Source of the DNA: Sphingomicrobium sp.
GTDB lineage: Bacteria > Pseudomonadota > Alphaproteobacteria > Sphingomonadales > Sphingomonadaceae
Reading direction: 5' to 3'
Assembly (NCBI GenBank): GCA_036563485.1
Contig: DATCMI010000001.1
Span: 642,938 to 706,937, forward strand
Length of the DNA stretch: 64,000 nt
Shown here in pieces: positions 28,863 through 40,287 of the stretch. The notes below the pieces were generated by a model. The model was not told the origin of the DNA, searched no databases, and saw nothing but the letters and a program-made list of their open reading frames with translations. The translations under genes and the position numbers were made by a program. How positions within the stretch are numbered: position 1 is the first letter of the stretch; every line of letters starts with the position of its first letter.

Positions 28863-29917
28863 GCGGCGAAGGCCTGATCCCCGAGGCTCGCCCGGTCCAC
28901 GGCAGCGAAGGCCACAGCCGCCTTGCCGAACTGATGCATCGCGGCACCGAGTTCCTCGGCTGCGAGCATGCGATCATGGGCGGGGCGATGAGCTGGATCA
29001 GCGAGCGAAACCTCGTCTCCGCCATCTCCAACGCCGGCGGATTCGGCGTGATCGCCTGCGGCGCGATGACCCCCGATCTGCTCGACACCGAGATCGCCGA
29101 AACCAAGGCGCGGACGGAGCGCCCGTTCGGCGTCAATCTGATCACCATGCACCCGCAGCTCTCGGAACTCATCGATGTCTGCGCGAAGCATGGCGTCGGC
29201 CATGTCGTGCTCGCCGGCGGCCTTCCCCCCGGCGGCGCGATCGACCGGATCAAGGCAAGTGGCGCCAAGCTGGTCGCCTTCGCGCCGGCGCTTGCGCTTG
29301 CGAAGAAGCTGATGCGCTCCGGCGCCGACGCGCTCGTGATCGAGGGCATGGAAGCCGGCGGCCATATCGGCCCGGTCTCCACCTCAGTGCTCGCTCAGGA
29401 AATCCTGCCCGTGGTAGCGAAGGACATTCCGGTGTTCGTCGCCGGCGGAATCGGCCGCGGCGAGGCCATCGCCGCTTATCTCGAAATGGGCGCGGTCGGC
29501 GTCCAGCTCGGCACCCGCTTCGTCTGCGCCAACGAGTGCATCGCTCATCCGAACTTCAAGAAGGCGTTCATCCGCGCCTCGGCGCGCGATGCGATCCCCA
29601 GCGTCCAGATCGACCCGCGCCTCCCGGTGATCCCGGTCCGCGCGCTCAAGAACCGGGAGATGGAGAAGTTCGCCGAGAAGCAGCGCGAAGTCGCGAGCCT
29701 GCTCGACAGCCAGGGTCTGGAGATGGCCGAAGCCCAGTTGCAGATCGAACATTATTGGGCCGGCGCGCTCCGCCGCGCCGTCATCGACGGCGATGTCGAA
29801 AGAGGCTCGGTGATGGCCGGCCAGTCGGTCGGCATGGTCACCCGCGAAGAACCGGTCGCCGAGATCATCCGCGAGCTGGTCGACGAAGCCGCCAACGCGC
29901 TGGAGAGCCGGGGTTAG
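28859..29917 (+). CDS. Nitronate monooxygenase-like FMN oxidoreductase
   Basis: A 352-residue TIM-barrel flavoprotein. Features are the N-terminal EHAIMGGAMSWIS, VNLI, the GMEAGGHIG motif with the catalytic-type His, and the FMN phosphate segment VFVAGGIGRGEAIAAYLEMGA. The family includes nitronate monooxygenases and enoyl-ACP reductase FabK relatives; the exact substrate is unknown. Its ATG overlaps the lysC stop, so it is co-translated with the aspartate kinase. Confidence 0.85.
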   Translation: MSGEGLIPEARPVHGSEGHSRLAELMHRGTEFLGCEHAIMGGAMSWISERNLVSAISNAGGFGVIACGAMTPDLLDTEIAETKARTERPFGVNLITMHPQLSELIDVCAKHGVGHVVLAGGLPPGGAIDRIKASGAKLVAFAPALALAKKLMRSGADALVIEGMEAGGHIGPVSTSVLAQEILPVVAKDIPVFVAGGIGRGEAIAAYLEMGAVGVQLGTRFVCANECIAHPNFKKAFIRASARDAIPSVQIDPRLPVIPVRALKNREMEKFAEKQREVASLLDSQGLEMAEAQLQIEHYWAGALRRAVIDGDVERGSVMAGQSVGMVTREEPVAEIIRELVDEAANALESRG

Positions 29918-29966
29918 GCTTCTTCACTAATGGCGAAGCGTGGCGCCATCTGATAGCCGGGCAAGG

Positions 29967-32237
29967 ATGCCAACCGCCGCCGCCACCTCAGCCCGGGAGA
30001 TCCTGACCGGTCTTCATGAGATCATGGCCAAGCGCGGGTCACCGCAGGGCAAGCTCGACCGCACGGTCGACCTGATCGCCGGGTCGATGCACAGCGACGT
30101 CTGCTCCATCTATCTGCTGCGCGACAATGTGCTCGAGCTGTTCGCGACCCACGGTCTGCGCAAGGAAGCGATCCACGTCACCAAGCTGCGCATGGGCGAA
30201 GGCCTGGTCGGCACCATCGCAGCCGAAGGGCGCGTGCTGAACCTGGCCGAGGCGGCGGACCACGCCGCTTTTGCCTACCGGCCGGAGACCGGCGAGGAGC
30301 GATATCACAGCTTTGCCGGCGTCCCGATCGTGCGCTTGGAAAACCCAGTCGGCGTCCTCGCCGTCCAGAACGCAGCACAGCGCCGCTACGAGGATGTCGA
30401 GATCGAGGCGCTGCAGACCGTGGCGATGGTGTTGTCCGAGCTGATTGCCGGCGCCCGGCTCGTCGACGGCGCGAGGCGCAGCCGCTTGCGCAGCGCCGGT
30501 CCGCTGCGCCTGTCCGGCCTCAAGCTCGTGTCCGGCATGGCGAGGGGCCAGGCGGTGTTCCACGAACCCCGCGTCGTCGTCGAGCATACGGTGGCCGAGG
30601 ACACCGAGGCCGAGCGCGAGCGCGTCTACGCAGCCTTCCGCAAGATGCGCGAGCAGATCGACAATATGGCCAAGGAGGCCGAGTTCGGGACTGCCGGCGA
30701 GCATCAGGAGATCCTCCAGACCTATCGGATGTTCGCCTATGACGAGGGCTGGTCGCGGCGGATCAACGCGGCGATCGACAGCGGCCTGACCGCCGAAGCG
30801 GCGATCGAGCGTGTGCAGCAGCGCACCCGCGCTCGCATGCAGGAAATCGACGATCCGCTGCTGCAGGAGCGGATGCACGACCTTGAAGACCTGTCGAACC
30901 GGCTGCTGCGCATCGTGTCCGGCCGGATGGGCACGGCCGCGCAGACGGGGCTCGCCGCCGACGCGATCCTGATCGCCCGCAACCTCGGGCCCGCCGAGCT
31001 GCTCGAATATGACCGGCGGCGTCTCAAGGGCGTGCTGCTCGAGGAAGGCTCGTTGACGTCGCACATGACGATCGTCGCGCGGGCCATCGGCGTGCCGGTG
31101 ATCGGACGCCTGCAGGACATTCGCCACAGCGTCGAGGAAGGCGAGACGATCCTCGTCGACGGCGACCACGGCAGCGTCATCGTTCGTCCGAACCGGACAT
31201 TGCTGTCCGCCTTCGAGCACCGGATGGCGTCGAGCCATAAGCGCCGCGCCGAATTTGCCGCCGCCCGCACCCTGCCGCCGGAGACCAAGGACGGCCTCAG
31301 GGTTAGCGTCATGGTCAACGCCGGCCTCGCCGAAGACGCCGGGACTTTGCCGATGACCGGCGCCGACGGCATCGGCCTGTTCCGTACCGAATTCCAGTTC
31401 CTCGTTTCCGCGACCATGCCCGGCCGCGACCGCCAGCAGCGGCTATACATGAAGGTGCTCGAAGCCGCGGGAGACCGACCGGTCGTGTTCCGCACCGTCG
31501 ACATCGGCGGCGACAAGGCGCTTCCTTATCTCACTGATCATGCCGAGGAGCAGGCCGAGAACCCCGCCATGGGCTGGCGTGCGCTGCGCCTGTCGCTCGA
31601 TCGCTCGACGCTGATGAAGGCGCAAGCGCGCGCGCTGATCGAGGCGGCGGGCGGCAAGGTGCTCAACGTCATGTTCCCGATGGTGTCGGAGCCATGGGAA
31701 TATGAAGAAGCGCGCGCCTTGTTCGAAGAGCAGGTCGAATGGGCGCGCAACGCGCATCGCAAGATGCCCAAGCGCATCCACTATGGCGTGATGCTGGAAG
31801 TCCCGAGCCTCGCCGAGATGCTCGACCAGCTGCTCCCGCGGGTCGACTTCATCTCCGTGGGCACCAACGATCTGACGCAGTTCCTGTTCGCAGCCGACCG
31901 CTCCGACCCGCGGCTGGCGCAGCGCTATGACTGGCTGAGCCCCGCCATCCTGCGCTTCCTGCGGCGCATCCTCAAAGAGGCGAAGGATGCCGAGGTGCCG
32001 GTGCGGATTTGCGGCGAAATGGCCGGACGACCGCTCGAAGCCATGGCGCTGATCGGCATCGGTGCCGAAAACATTTCGATCACGCCCGCGGGCGTCGGGC
32101 CGATCAAGGCGATGATCCGCTCGCTCGATGCCTCGGCGGTGCGGGCCAAGCTCGAACAGCTGCTCGCGCGGCCGCCGAGGGACATGCGGAAGGCGCTCGC
32201 CGACTGGGCCAAACGGAAGGGTGTGACGCTCGGCTAG
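29967..32237 (+). CDS. ptsP: Phosphoenolpyruvate-protein phosphotransferase PtsP (EI-Ntr)
   Basis: Enzyme I of the nitrogen-related PTS: takes phosphate from PEP and passes it to NPr. A GAF domain covers about residues 10-160 (SDVCSIYLLRDNVLELFAT). The PEP-utilising N domain follows, with the phospho-His in the segment GSLTSHMTIVARAIGVPVIG. The C-terminal PEP-binding barrel has GIGLFRTEFQFL and SVGTNDLTQF. ATG 29967 gives 756 residues, the usual size; GTG 29940 is an alternative. Confidence 0.95.
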   Translation: MPTAAATSAREILTGLHEIMAKRGSPQGKLDRTVDLIAGSMHSDVCSIYLLRDNVLELFATHGLRKEAIHVTKLRMGEGLVGTIAAEGRVLNLAEAADHAAFAYRPETGEERYHSFAGVPIVRLENPVGVLAVQNAAQRRYEDVEIEALQTVAMVLSELIAGARLVDGARRSRLRSAGPLRLSGLKLVSGMARGQAVFHEPRVVVEHTVAEDTEAERERVYAAFRKMREQIDNMAKEAEFGTAGEHQEILQTYRMFAYDEGWSRRINAAIDSGLTAEAAIERVQQRTRARMQEIDDPLLQERMHDLEDLSNRLLRIVSGRMGTAAQTGLAADAILIARNLGPAELLEYDRRRLKGVLLEEGSLTSHMTIVARAIGVPVIGRLQDIRHSVEEGETILVDGDHGSVIVRPNRTLLSAFEHRMASSHKRRAEFAAARTLPPETKDGLRVSVMVNAGLAEDAGTLPMTGADGIGLFRTEFQFLVSATMPGRDRQQRLYMKVLEAAGDRPVVFRTVDIGGDKALPYLTDHAEEQAENPAMGWRALRLSLDRSTLMKAQARALIEAAGGKVLNVMFPMVSEPWEYEEARALFEEQVEWARNAHRKMPKRIHYGVMLEVPSLAEMLDQLLPRVDFISVGTNDLTQFLFAADRSDPRLAQRYDWLSPAILRFLRRILKEAKDAEVPVRICGEMAGRPLEAMALIGIGAENISITPAGVGPIKAMIRSLDASAVRAKLEQLLARPPRDMRKALADWAKRKGVTLG

Positions 32238-32282
32238 GCCGAAGCGGTTGACACGCACGGCGCAGGCCTCAAACAGTTGCAC

Positions 32283-33119
32283 ATGGCCAAGCGCGACACC
32301 GACGCCGACATTCTCGACCCCGACATGACCGAGGCCGAGGTGCCGACCGTCGGCGAACGGCTCCGCGCCGCGCGCGAAGCTAAGGGGTTGAGCCTCGAAG
32401 ACGTCGCGGCGCAGACGCGAATTCCGCACCGCCACCTCGAAAGCATCGAGAATGCGCAGTGGGACAAGCTCCCCGCGCCCACCTACACGATCGGTTTCGC
32501 AAAGAGCTATGCATCCGCGGTCGGCGTGGACCGCACGGAGATCGGCGACCAACTGCGCGAGGAGATGGGCGGCCAGCGCTTCGCAAGCCACCAGGCCGAA
32601 GTCATCGAACCCGCTGACCCGGCGCGCACCATGCCCAAATGGCTCGTCATTTCCGCTATCGTCGGCGTCATCCTGCTTGTGCTGCTGATGAGCTGGCTCA
32701 GCCGCCGCTCGCTCGAGCAAGGGGACGCGCCAGCGAGTACAGCCGTTGCTTCCTCGCCGGCGCCGGCCGCCCAGACGCCGTCCCCGGCCGCTCAGCAACC
32801 GGCGGCGCAAGGCCCGGTCGTGCTTACCGCCGTTCAGCCGGCGTGGATCCAGGTTACGGACCAGGGCAAGAGCCTGTTCCAGGGCGAGCTCCAGCAGGGC
32901 CAGAGCTTCACCGTGCCGCAGACGGCGACCGCACCCTTGTTGAAGGCCGGCAAGCCCGAAGCGCTGAAAGTCACCGTCGGCACGGCCACTGCACCCGCCG
33001 TCGGTCCCGCCGGCAAGGTCGCATCGAAGGTCAGCTTGAAGGCAGACGACCTGATGCGTGGTGGCGCGCAGCCGGCGACTGGCGCGGCGCAACCGCCTGC
33101 ACCACCGCCGGCCCAGTAG
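32283..33119 (+). CDS. RodZ-like HTH membrane protein (DUF4115)
   Basis: About 278 residues. The N-terminal helix-turn-helix is VGERLRAAREAKGLSLEDVAAQTRI with the RodZ-type continuation HLESIENAQWDKLPAPTYTIGF. One membrane helix (WLVISAIVGVILLVLLM, near 120) follows. A Pro/Ala-rich linker leads to a periplasmic DUF4115 domain (PAWIQVTDQGKSLFQGELQQGQSF). RodZ links MreB to the wall machinery; alphaproteobacterial members are less studied. TTG 32277 is in frame just before the ATG. Confidence 0.82.
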   Translation: MAKRDTDADILDPDMTEAEVPTVGERLRAAREAKGLSLEDVAAQTRIPHRHLESIENAQWDKLPAPTYTIGFAKSYASAVGVDRTEIGDQLREEMGGQRFASHQAEVIEPADPARTMPKWLVISAIVGVILLVLLMSWLSRRSLEQGDAPASTAVASSPAPAAQTPSPAAQQPAAQGPVVLTAVQPAWIQVTDQGKSLFQGELQQGQSFTVPQTATAPLLKAGKPEALKVTVGTATAPAVGPAGKVASKVSLKADDLMRGGAQPATGAAQPPAPPPAQ

Positions 33120-33184
33120 ATTCATCCGCGGGCAAGGCGCCGCGGAGCACAGTCGCGTCGACATTGAAGCGTGGGGAAATTCCA

Positions 33185-34111
33185 GTGAAGTTCATGCGTC
33201 CGATCACCGCCTTCGCGGCCGTCGCAACCGCCGCGCTGATGCCGGCTACCGCCGCCATGGCCCAGCGCCAGCAGCCCACGCCTGAGCAGCGGATCGATCG
33301 TCTCGAACGGCAGGTGGATGAAGTGCAGCGCCGCGTCTTCCCGAAGGGCAGCCCGGCGGCGACGGCGGGCTTCCGCGACGACCCGGCCGCGACCCAGTCG
33401 GCAGTGGTCAGCCTCGATCAGCGGCTCGATGCGCTCGAACGCCAGGTGACCGATCTCGTCCGACAGAACGAGGAAAATGCCAGCCGAGTCCGCAACATGG
33501 AAAATGCGCTGCGCCAGACGACCGCTGACCTGAACCAGCGCATCGCGACGCTGGAGCAGCAAGTGAGCACGGCAGCCGTGGCGCCGGTTCCGGTCGACAC
33601 GGTCCCGGTCGGCACCACGCCGGCAAGGCCGAAGCCGACGACGACGACGACGCCGAAGACGACCGGTGCAGCGACGCCGTCCGCGACGCCGGCGAGCGGC
33701 GGTCCGGCGGTTGCCGCCGCCGATCCGGCGGAAGACGCCTACACCGAGGGGTTCCGCCTGTGGGAAGCGGGCCAGTACGACCAAGCGATCAGCTCGCTAC
33801 GCGCGTTCGTCGCGGCTTATCCCCGCCACCGCCGCACCAGCTATGCGAAGAATCTGATCGGCCGCGCCTTGCTCGACAGCGGCCAGCCGCGCCCAGCCGC
33901 GGAAGCTTTCCTCGCCAATTACCGCACCAATCCCGGCGGGGAGCGGGCGGCGGACAGCCTTTATTATCTTGGCCAGTCGCTGATGAAGCTCGGCCAGCGT
34001 GAGCAGGCGTGCAAGGCCTATGGCGAGCTCGACGCGGTTTATGGGTCGAAGATCCGGGCCGACCTCAAGAAGCTTTCGAGCGACGCCAAGGCCGAGGCCA
34101 ACTGCAGCTAG
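33185..34111 (+). CDS. ybgF: Tol-Pal system protein YbgF/CpoB
   Basis: A 308-residue periplasmic protein from GTG 33185 (GGGGA seven bases upstream; ATG 33194 follows in frame). Signal peptide ends near PATAAMAQ. A coiled coil (QRIDRLERQVDEVQRRV and a second Leu-heptad stretch) is followed by a Pro/Thr-rich linker and a C-terminal TPR domain (YTEGFRLWEAGQYDQAISSLRAF, then AADSLYYLGQSLMKLG). CpoB coordinates wall synthesis and outer-membrane constriction with Tol-Pal; the other tol genes are not here. Confidence 0.88.
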   Translation: MKFMRPITAFAAVATAALMPATAAMAQRQQPTPEQRIDRLERQVDEVQRRVFPKGSPAATAGFRDDPAATQSAVVSLDQRLDALERQVTDLVRQNEENASRVRNMENALRQTTADLNQRIATLEQQVSTAAVAPVPVDTVPVGTTPARPKPTTTTTPKTTGAATPSATPASGGPAVAAADPAEDAYTEGFRLWEAGQYDQAISSLRAFVAAYPRHRRTSYAKNLIGRALLDSGQPRPAAEAFLANYRTNPGGERAADSLYYLGQSLMKLGQREQACKAYGELDAVYGSKIRADLKKLSSDAKAEANCS

Positions 34112-34117
34112 GCGACA

Positions 34118-35107
34118 ATGCCGGTGGGTGAGCCTTCGCAGGTCGACCCACAGCTCGCCGAGCGCTTCGCGCGCGACGTCGATGCGCTGGTCCCGGCAGG
34201 TTTGCGGCTCGGCCTCGCCGTTTCGGGCGGCCCGGACAGCGTCGCCCTCCTCCTGCTCGCCGCGGCGGCCATGCCCAAGCGCATCGAGGCGGCAACCGTC
34301 GATCATGCGCTGAGGCCCGAAAGCCGAAGCGAGGCTGATTTCGTCGCTCGGCTTTGCGCCGGCTCAAGCGTTCCGCACTCGATCCTTACCGCGACCTGGC
34401 TCGAACAGCCGACGACGGCCGTGCAGGAACGTGCGCGCTCCGAGCGCTACCGCCTGCTCGGCAATTGGGCCGATGAGCGGGGGCTCGCAGCAATCCTCAC
34501 CGGGCATCACCTCGACGACCAGGCGGAAACTGTTCTGATGCGCTTGGCGCGCGGCGCGGGCGCGAAGGGTCTCGCCGGGATGCGTGCCGTCGCCGACATT
34601 CCGGGCTGCAGCGTCCGGGTCGTCCGACCGCTACTCGGCTGGGCCCATGCCGAGCTTCAGGCGATCTGCACTTCAGTGGGCGTCGATCCGCTCCTCGACC
34701 CGAGCAACGCCGACGACCGGTTCGAGCGGGTCCGCGTCCGGAATGCTCTCGCCGATGCCGACTGGCTCGACGCCCCTGCGATTGCTGCAAGCGCAGCTCA
34801 CCTTGCCGACGCCGACGAGGCGCTCGACTGGGCCAGCGACCGCGAATGGCAGCGAGCCGTGACCGTGACTGAACAGGAAATCGGTTACCGCGCGAGCAAT
34901 GCGCCACGCGAGATCCTTCGCCGGATCACCGTTCGAGCGATTGCTACCCTCGCGAGCGAAGGACGAGGCGCGGAGCTTCGCGGCCGCGAAGTCGATCAGG
35001 TCCTTGCGGCGCTTCTCAGTGGGGGAACCGCAACGCTGCGCGGGGTCCAGTGCACCGGCGGCGCAGAGTGGCGCTTCCGTGCCGCGCCGCCGCGGCGGCC
35101 GCTCTAG
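34118..35107 (+). CDS. tilS: tRNA(Ile)-lysidine synthase TilS
   Basis: Modifies the wobble C of tRNA-Ile(CAU) to lysidine, which changes its identity. The ATP-pyrophosphatase loop SGGPDS is at residues 36-41. Further motifs are TVDHALRPES and LTGHHLDDQAETVLMRLARG. At 329 residues it has the catalytic domain and a short C-terminal part, as is common in alphaproteobacteria. It begins 6 nt after ybgF and shares a CTAG stop overlap with the convergent hydrolase. Confidence 0.94.
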   Translation: MPVGEPSQVDPQLAERFARDVDALVPAGLRLGLAVSGGPDSVALLLLAAAAMPKRIEAATVDHALRPESRSEADFVARLCAGSSVPHSILTATWLEQPTTAVQERARSERYRLLGNWADERGLAAILTGHHLDDQAETVLMRLARGAGAKGLAGMRAVADIPGCSVRVVRPLLGWAHAELQAICTSVGVDPLLDPSNADDRFERVRVRNALADADWLDAPAIAASAAHLADADEALDWASDREWQRAVTVTEQEIGYRASNAPREILRRITVRAIATLASEGRGAELRGREVDQVLAALLSGGTATLRGVQCTGGAEWRFRAAPPRRPL

Positions 35108-35979
35108 CGCAGGTTCGCTCGATAGAGCGCCAGCAGCTCGCTCCAGGCCCGCTCCGCCTCTCGCTCATTGTAGCTCTGGCTGCCCGCGACCGTCCAACCA
35201 TGGTCGGCCGGATAGGAATCGACCCTTGCGGGCCGCTTGGCCGCGGCGAAGGCGGCCTTTAGCGTCTCGATCTCCTCCGGCCGCTCCGCCGCATCATTCT
35301 TGCCGAGCAGCACCAGATAGGCCGCCTTGGTCTTGGGAATGAGCAGGTGCGGGCTGGATGGCTCGTTCGTGACCAAAGTGCCCGGATGGAAAGCGGCCAC
35401 TGCGCCGATCCGGTCGGAACGTGCAGCGGCGGTGCGGAAGGCGAACGGACCGCTCATGCAATAGCCCTGCACCCCGACGCGCCGCTTGCGGTCGGTTTGC
35501 GGCTGCGCGTCGAGGAAGCTGACGAACGCCGCGGAGTCGCGGTCGACCATCGCGTCGGTCACCCCCTTGCGGAAACCCATGATCTTTTCGCGGTCGGCCG
35601 GCTTGCCGAAATCGAACGGGCCGGTGACGACCGGCGCCTTCTGCGCCCGGTAATAAGGGTTGGGCACCAGCACGACATAACCCTGGGCGGCCAGCCGGCG
35701 TCCCATCTCGCGGAACACCGGGCGAAGGCCCAGGATGTCCGGCCACAGCAGGACCGCGGGCCAGCGGCCCTTTCCTTCCGGATAGAAGAGCGCCGCATCG
35801 GCATTGCCGTCGATGGCGACGGTGACATCGCGTTCGACAACATGCTTGCCGCCCGTTTCATGCGCAGCGGCGCCGGCAGGGAGGCCGGTCGCCGCAACGG
35901 CTGAAAGCGTCAGCAGCAGCGTCCGCCGCGTGACCGCCGTATCGACGATGAAGCCCTGATGATTGCCGTCACCACACAT
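35104..35979 (-). CDS. Exported dienelactone hydrolase family protein
   Basis: A 291-residue hydrolase. The N-terminus MCGDGNHQGFIVDTAVTRRTLLLTLSAVAATGLPAG looks like a twin-arginine-type export signal after a short cytoplasmic leader, here TRRTLLL. The nucleophile is Cys in GYCMSG, with an Asp in GKNDAAE and a His in ADHGWT. It is thus the same family as the gene at 251-973 but located outside the cytoplasm. ATG 35979 has GGAG seven bases upstream. Confidence 0.83.
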   Translation of the reverse strand: MCGDGNHQGFIVDTAVTRRTLLLTLSAVAATGLPAGAAAHETGGKHVVERDVTVAIDGNADAALFYPEGKGRWPAVLLWPDILGLRPVFREMGRRLAAQGYVVLVPNPYYRAQKAPVVTGPFDFGKPADREKIMGFRKGVTDAMVDRDSAAFVSFLDAQPQTDRKRRVGVQGYCMSGPFAFRTAAARSDRIGAVAAFHPGTLVTNEPSSPHLLIPKTKAAYLVLLGKNDAAERPEEIETLKAAFAAAKRPARVDSYPADHGWTVAGSQSYNEREAERAWSELLALYRANLR

Positions 35980-36133
35980 GTCGCATCTCCATCGCTGCCG
36001 CAGGGAGCGCAGGCTTGCCCGAAAAGCACCGCGCCGCGCAATCGCCGTTCACTCCACCCTAAGGCCGCATTGTTATTAAGCGGCACGCGCCTATTTTAGA
36101 CGCAAGCGCGCTGTGCGCACGAGAGACGAGCGG

Positions 36134-38089
<1,956 letters not shown>

Positions 38090-38144
38090 CTTTCCGTTCA
38101 GCCTCGCTAGGCTCCCGTCGCACTTCACGGGAGGATAGCCGAGT

Positions 38145-38516
38145 ATGCGTAAGTTTCTGATCGCGGCACTGCTGATCGCCGCGCCCGCGTCAGCTTGGGC
38201 GCAGTCAATGAATGCCGAGGCTTTTCATCAGCGCGCGACCGCCCTTCAGAAGAAGGGCGCCCTGGCCCTGTTCTCGATGGGTGAAGTCAAAAAGCTGATG
38301 GCGGAAGGGCAAGCCGCGGGCAAACGCGCTGCTCAAGCCCGCCGCGCAGCACTTGCGGCCGGAGAGAAGCCGCGCTTCTGCCCGCCGGCCGGCAAGGGCA
38401 AGATGGACGACAACGAGTTCATGACGAGGCTGTCGGCGATCCCCAAGGCCGAGCGGGCGCGGATCGACATGACCGAAGCGGTGAACCGCATCCTGGCCCG
38501 CAAATATCCCTGCTAG
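38145..38516 (+). CDS. Periplasmic hypothetical protein with two conserved Cys
   Basis: A 123-residue protein with signal peptide MRKFLIAALLIAAPASAWAQ. The C-terminal part FCPPAGKGKMDDNEFM...RLSAIPKAERARID...AVNRILARKYPC has a spacing loosely like Rap1a/Tai immunity proteins (C...P..G...L....P..R...AV...L...PC); this is only a resemblance. It follows ftsH by 55 bases and shares a CTAG with the convergent DUF3667 gene. Confidence 0.65.
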   Translation: MRKFLIAALLIAAPASAWAQSMNAEAFHQRATALQKKGALALFSMGEVKKLMAEGQAAGKRAAQARRAALAAGEKPRFCPPAGKGKMDDNEFMTRLSAIPKAERARIDMTEAVNRILARKYPC

Positions 38517-39580
38517 GCCATGATCCCTAGTGCCACGAGCAGCAGCAGGAACAGGACGATTGCCACCAGCGCGAAGAACGAAAGCACTGCCGTCCGCCAG
38601 ATCGCGCTGAACCGGCCAAGCTCATAAGCGCCGCGAAGCTGCCGGTACATGTGGATCGGCGGGATGAAGAGCATCAGCTTGCGGAACCAGCCGAGCCCCG
38701 GGATCAAGGTCGTCAGGGCAAGCACCACAAGCCAGATGCTGACGAAGGTGATCGAGTAGGTGACGAATACCGTGTGGTCGTAGGCGCCATATTGCCGGTA
38801 GCGGCGGCGGTGAAGGAACAGCAGCCAGACGAACGGGACCGAGATCGGGATCAGCGCCCATGAGAATTTATAGGCGTTGCTCTGAATCTTGTAGAAGGCG
38901 AGCTGCGGGTTCGCGTTGAACTTCTTCAGCTTCTCGTCGAGGGCTTTCCAGCCGGTCTTGCCGTTGACGATCTGGCTGGTGTTTCCCTGCTCTAGCGCTT
39001 CGAACTTTTCGAGGGCCTTGATCCCCTCCTGCGTTTCCCGGATCTGCTCGTCGATCTTGGCGATGGATTGCGGGTTGGAGCCACGTTGGGCGCGCGTTCG
39101 CGATTCCTGCAGTGTCGTCAGTTCCCGCCGCTGCTCCTGAAGCGCCCCGGCGACGTCGCCGCGCGGATCGTCTAGGCCGTCCGGCTTCATATTCGGCCCG
39201 GCGAACGAATAGACGGCGAACATCAGGAAGACGGTGAACAGGAACAGCGCGACCGGCGACACGAAACGCGCCCGCTCGCCCGAGATGTAGCGCCGCGTCA
39301 GCTCTCCTGGCCGCCACGCGAGCATCGGCAGGGTGCGCCAGATCTTCCCTTCGAAATGGAACACGCCGTGGAGCAGGTCGTGAAAGAAGGCGCCGAGCGT
39401 CCGATGAACATGCGCCTGCTGCCCGCAGCAGCGGCAGTAAGGGCCGGTCAGCTCCGCGCCGCAGTTCAGGCAATTGCCTTCGTGCGTGTGCCCGTCGGCA
39501 GCCTCGCCGGCCTTTGGCTCCACCGCCCGTGCAAGCATCCCGCCTGCCACGACATCGCCGACTGCGTCCATTTCCCCCAT
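38513..39580 (-). CDS. DUF3667 domain membrane protein
   Basis: About 355 residues. A zinc-ribbon start (CLNCGAELTGPYCRCCGQ) is followed by the DUF3667 helix HRTLGAFFHDLLHGVFHFEGKIWRTLPMLAWRPGELTRRYI-type region. Four or so membrane segments follow, with a soluble coiled-coil insert between the first and second. Function unknown. I use the ATG at 39580 (MGEMDAVGD) because sphingomonad homologues, as I recall them, start there; ATGs at 39592 and 39613 are also in frame. Confidence 0.82.
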   Translation of the reverse strand: MGEMDAVGDVVAGGMLARAVEPKAGEAADGHTHEGNCLNCGAELTGPYCRCCGQQAHVHRTLGAFFHDLLHGVFHFEGKIWRTLPMLAWRPGELTRRYISGERARFVSPVALFLFTVFLMFAVYSFAGPNMKPDGLDDPRGDVAGALQEQRRELTTLQESRTRAQRGSNPQSIAKIDEQIRETQEGIKALEKFEALEQGNTSQIVNGKTGWKALDEKLKKFNANPQLAFYKIQSNAYKFSWALIPISVPFVWLLFLHRRRYRQYGAYDHTVFVTYSITFVSIWLVVLALTTLIPGLGWFRKLMLFIPPIHMYRQLRGAYELGRFSAIWRTAVLSFFALVAIVLFLLLLVALGIMA

Positions 39581-39627
39581 GCAGCGCGACATTAGGCGGC
39601 GTTGGCGGCGCATGCTAGCGGCTAGGC

Positions 39628-40287
39628 ATGCGGATCGGGCTTCTCGGCGGCTCCTTCAATCCTGCCCATCGAGGGCACCGGCGGATCAGCCTCGAAGCGA
39701 TGCGCGCGCTTAGCCTCGACGAGGTGTGGTGGCTGGTCTCGCCGGGCAACCCGCTGAAGGAAGGCGCGAGGGACATGGCCCCTTATGAGGCGCGGCTCGC
39801 CTCGGCTGAGGCAATGGCGCGCGGGGCCCGCATCCGCGCGAGCGATTTCGAGCGGCGCGAAGGGACCCGTTATACGATCGACACGGTGCGTCGGCTGAAG
39901 CGGCGTCACCCCGAGCACCGCTTCATCTGGTTGCTTGGAAGCGACACCCTGCCAAATTTTCACAAATGGCGTGATTGGAGGGGGTTAGCATCAGAACTGC
40001 CGATTGCGGTGATTCGCCGGCCCGGTTATGATTCGGCTGCCCACGCGGCGCGCGCGATGGGTTGGCTGAGGCGGTTCGTTCACCCGCGCGGCCAGGCGGC
40101 GAAGTGGACGAAGTGGAGTGCACCGGCGATCATTTTCCTTCGCCTGCCCCCCGACCCGACCTCCGCGACCGCCATCCGCGCGCACGATCCCAACTGGCAC
40201 CGTCGAACGAAAGCGCCTTCCGTGCGTTCGTCTCGTTTCGGTTCCCCAATGTCACCCAGGAGACCCCTTGACCGAACGTCCAGCTGA
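39628..40287 (+). CDS. nadD: Nicotinate-nucleotide adenylyltransferase NadD
   Basis: Makes nicotinate adenine dinucleotide in NAD synthesis. The nucleotidyltransferase motif GGSFNPAHRGHRRIS is at the N-terminus, the substrate loop WWLVSPGNPLK follows, and the C-terminal TSATAIR corresponds to the ISSTxIR motif. The last 20 nt overlap the start of rsfS. This nadD-rsfS pair is a common bacterial arrangement. Confidence 0.93.
   Translation: MRIGLLGGSFNPAHRGHRRISLEAMRALSLDEVWWLVSPGNPLKEGARDMAPYEARLASAEAMARGARIRASDFERREGTRYTIDTVRRLKRRHPEHRFIWLLGSDTLPNFHKWRDWRGLASELPIAVIRRPGYDSAAHAARAMGWLRRFVHPRGQAAKWTKWSAPAIIFLRLPPDPTSATAIRAHDPNWHRRTKAPSVRSSRFGSPMSPRRPLDRTSS

Noticed and set aside
33184-33193. 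ATG 33194 as the start of ybgF
   Set aside because: GTG 33185 has GGGGA at normal spacing while the ATG has none; difference is three residues only, so left as an alternative.
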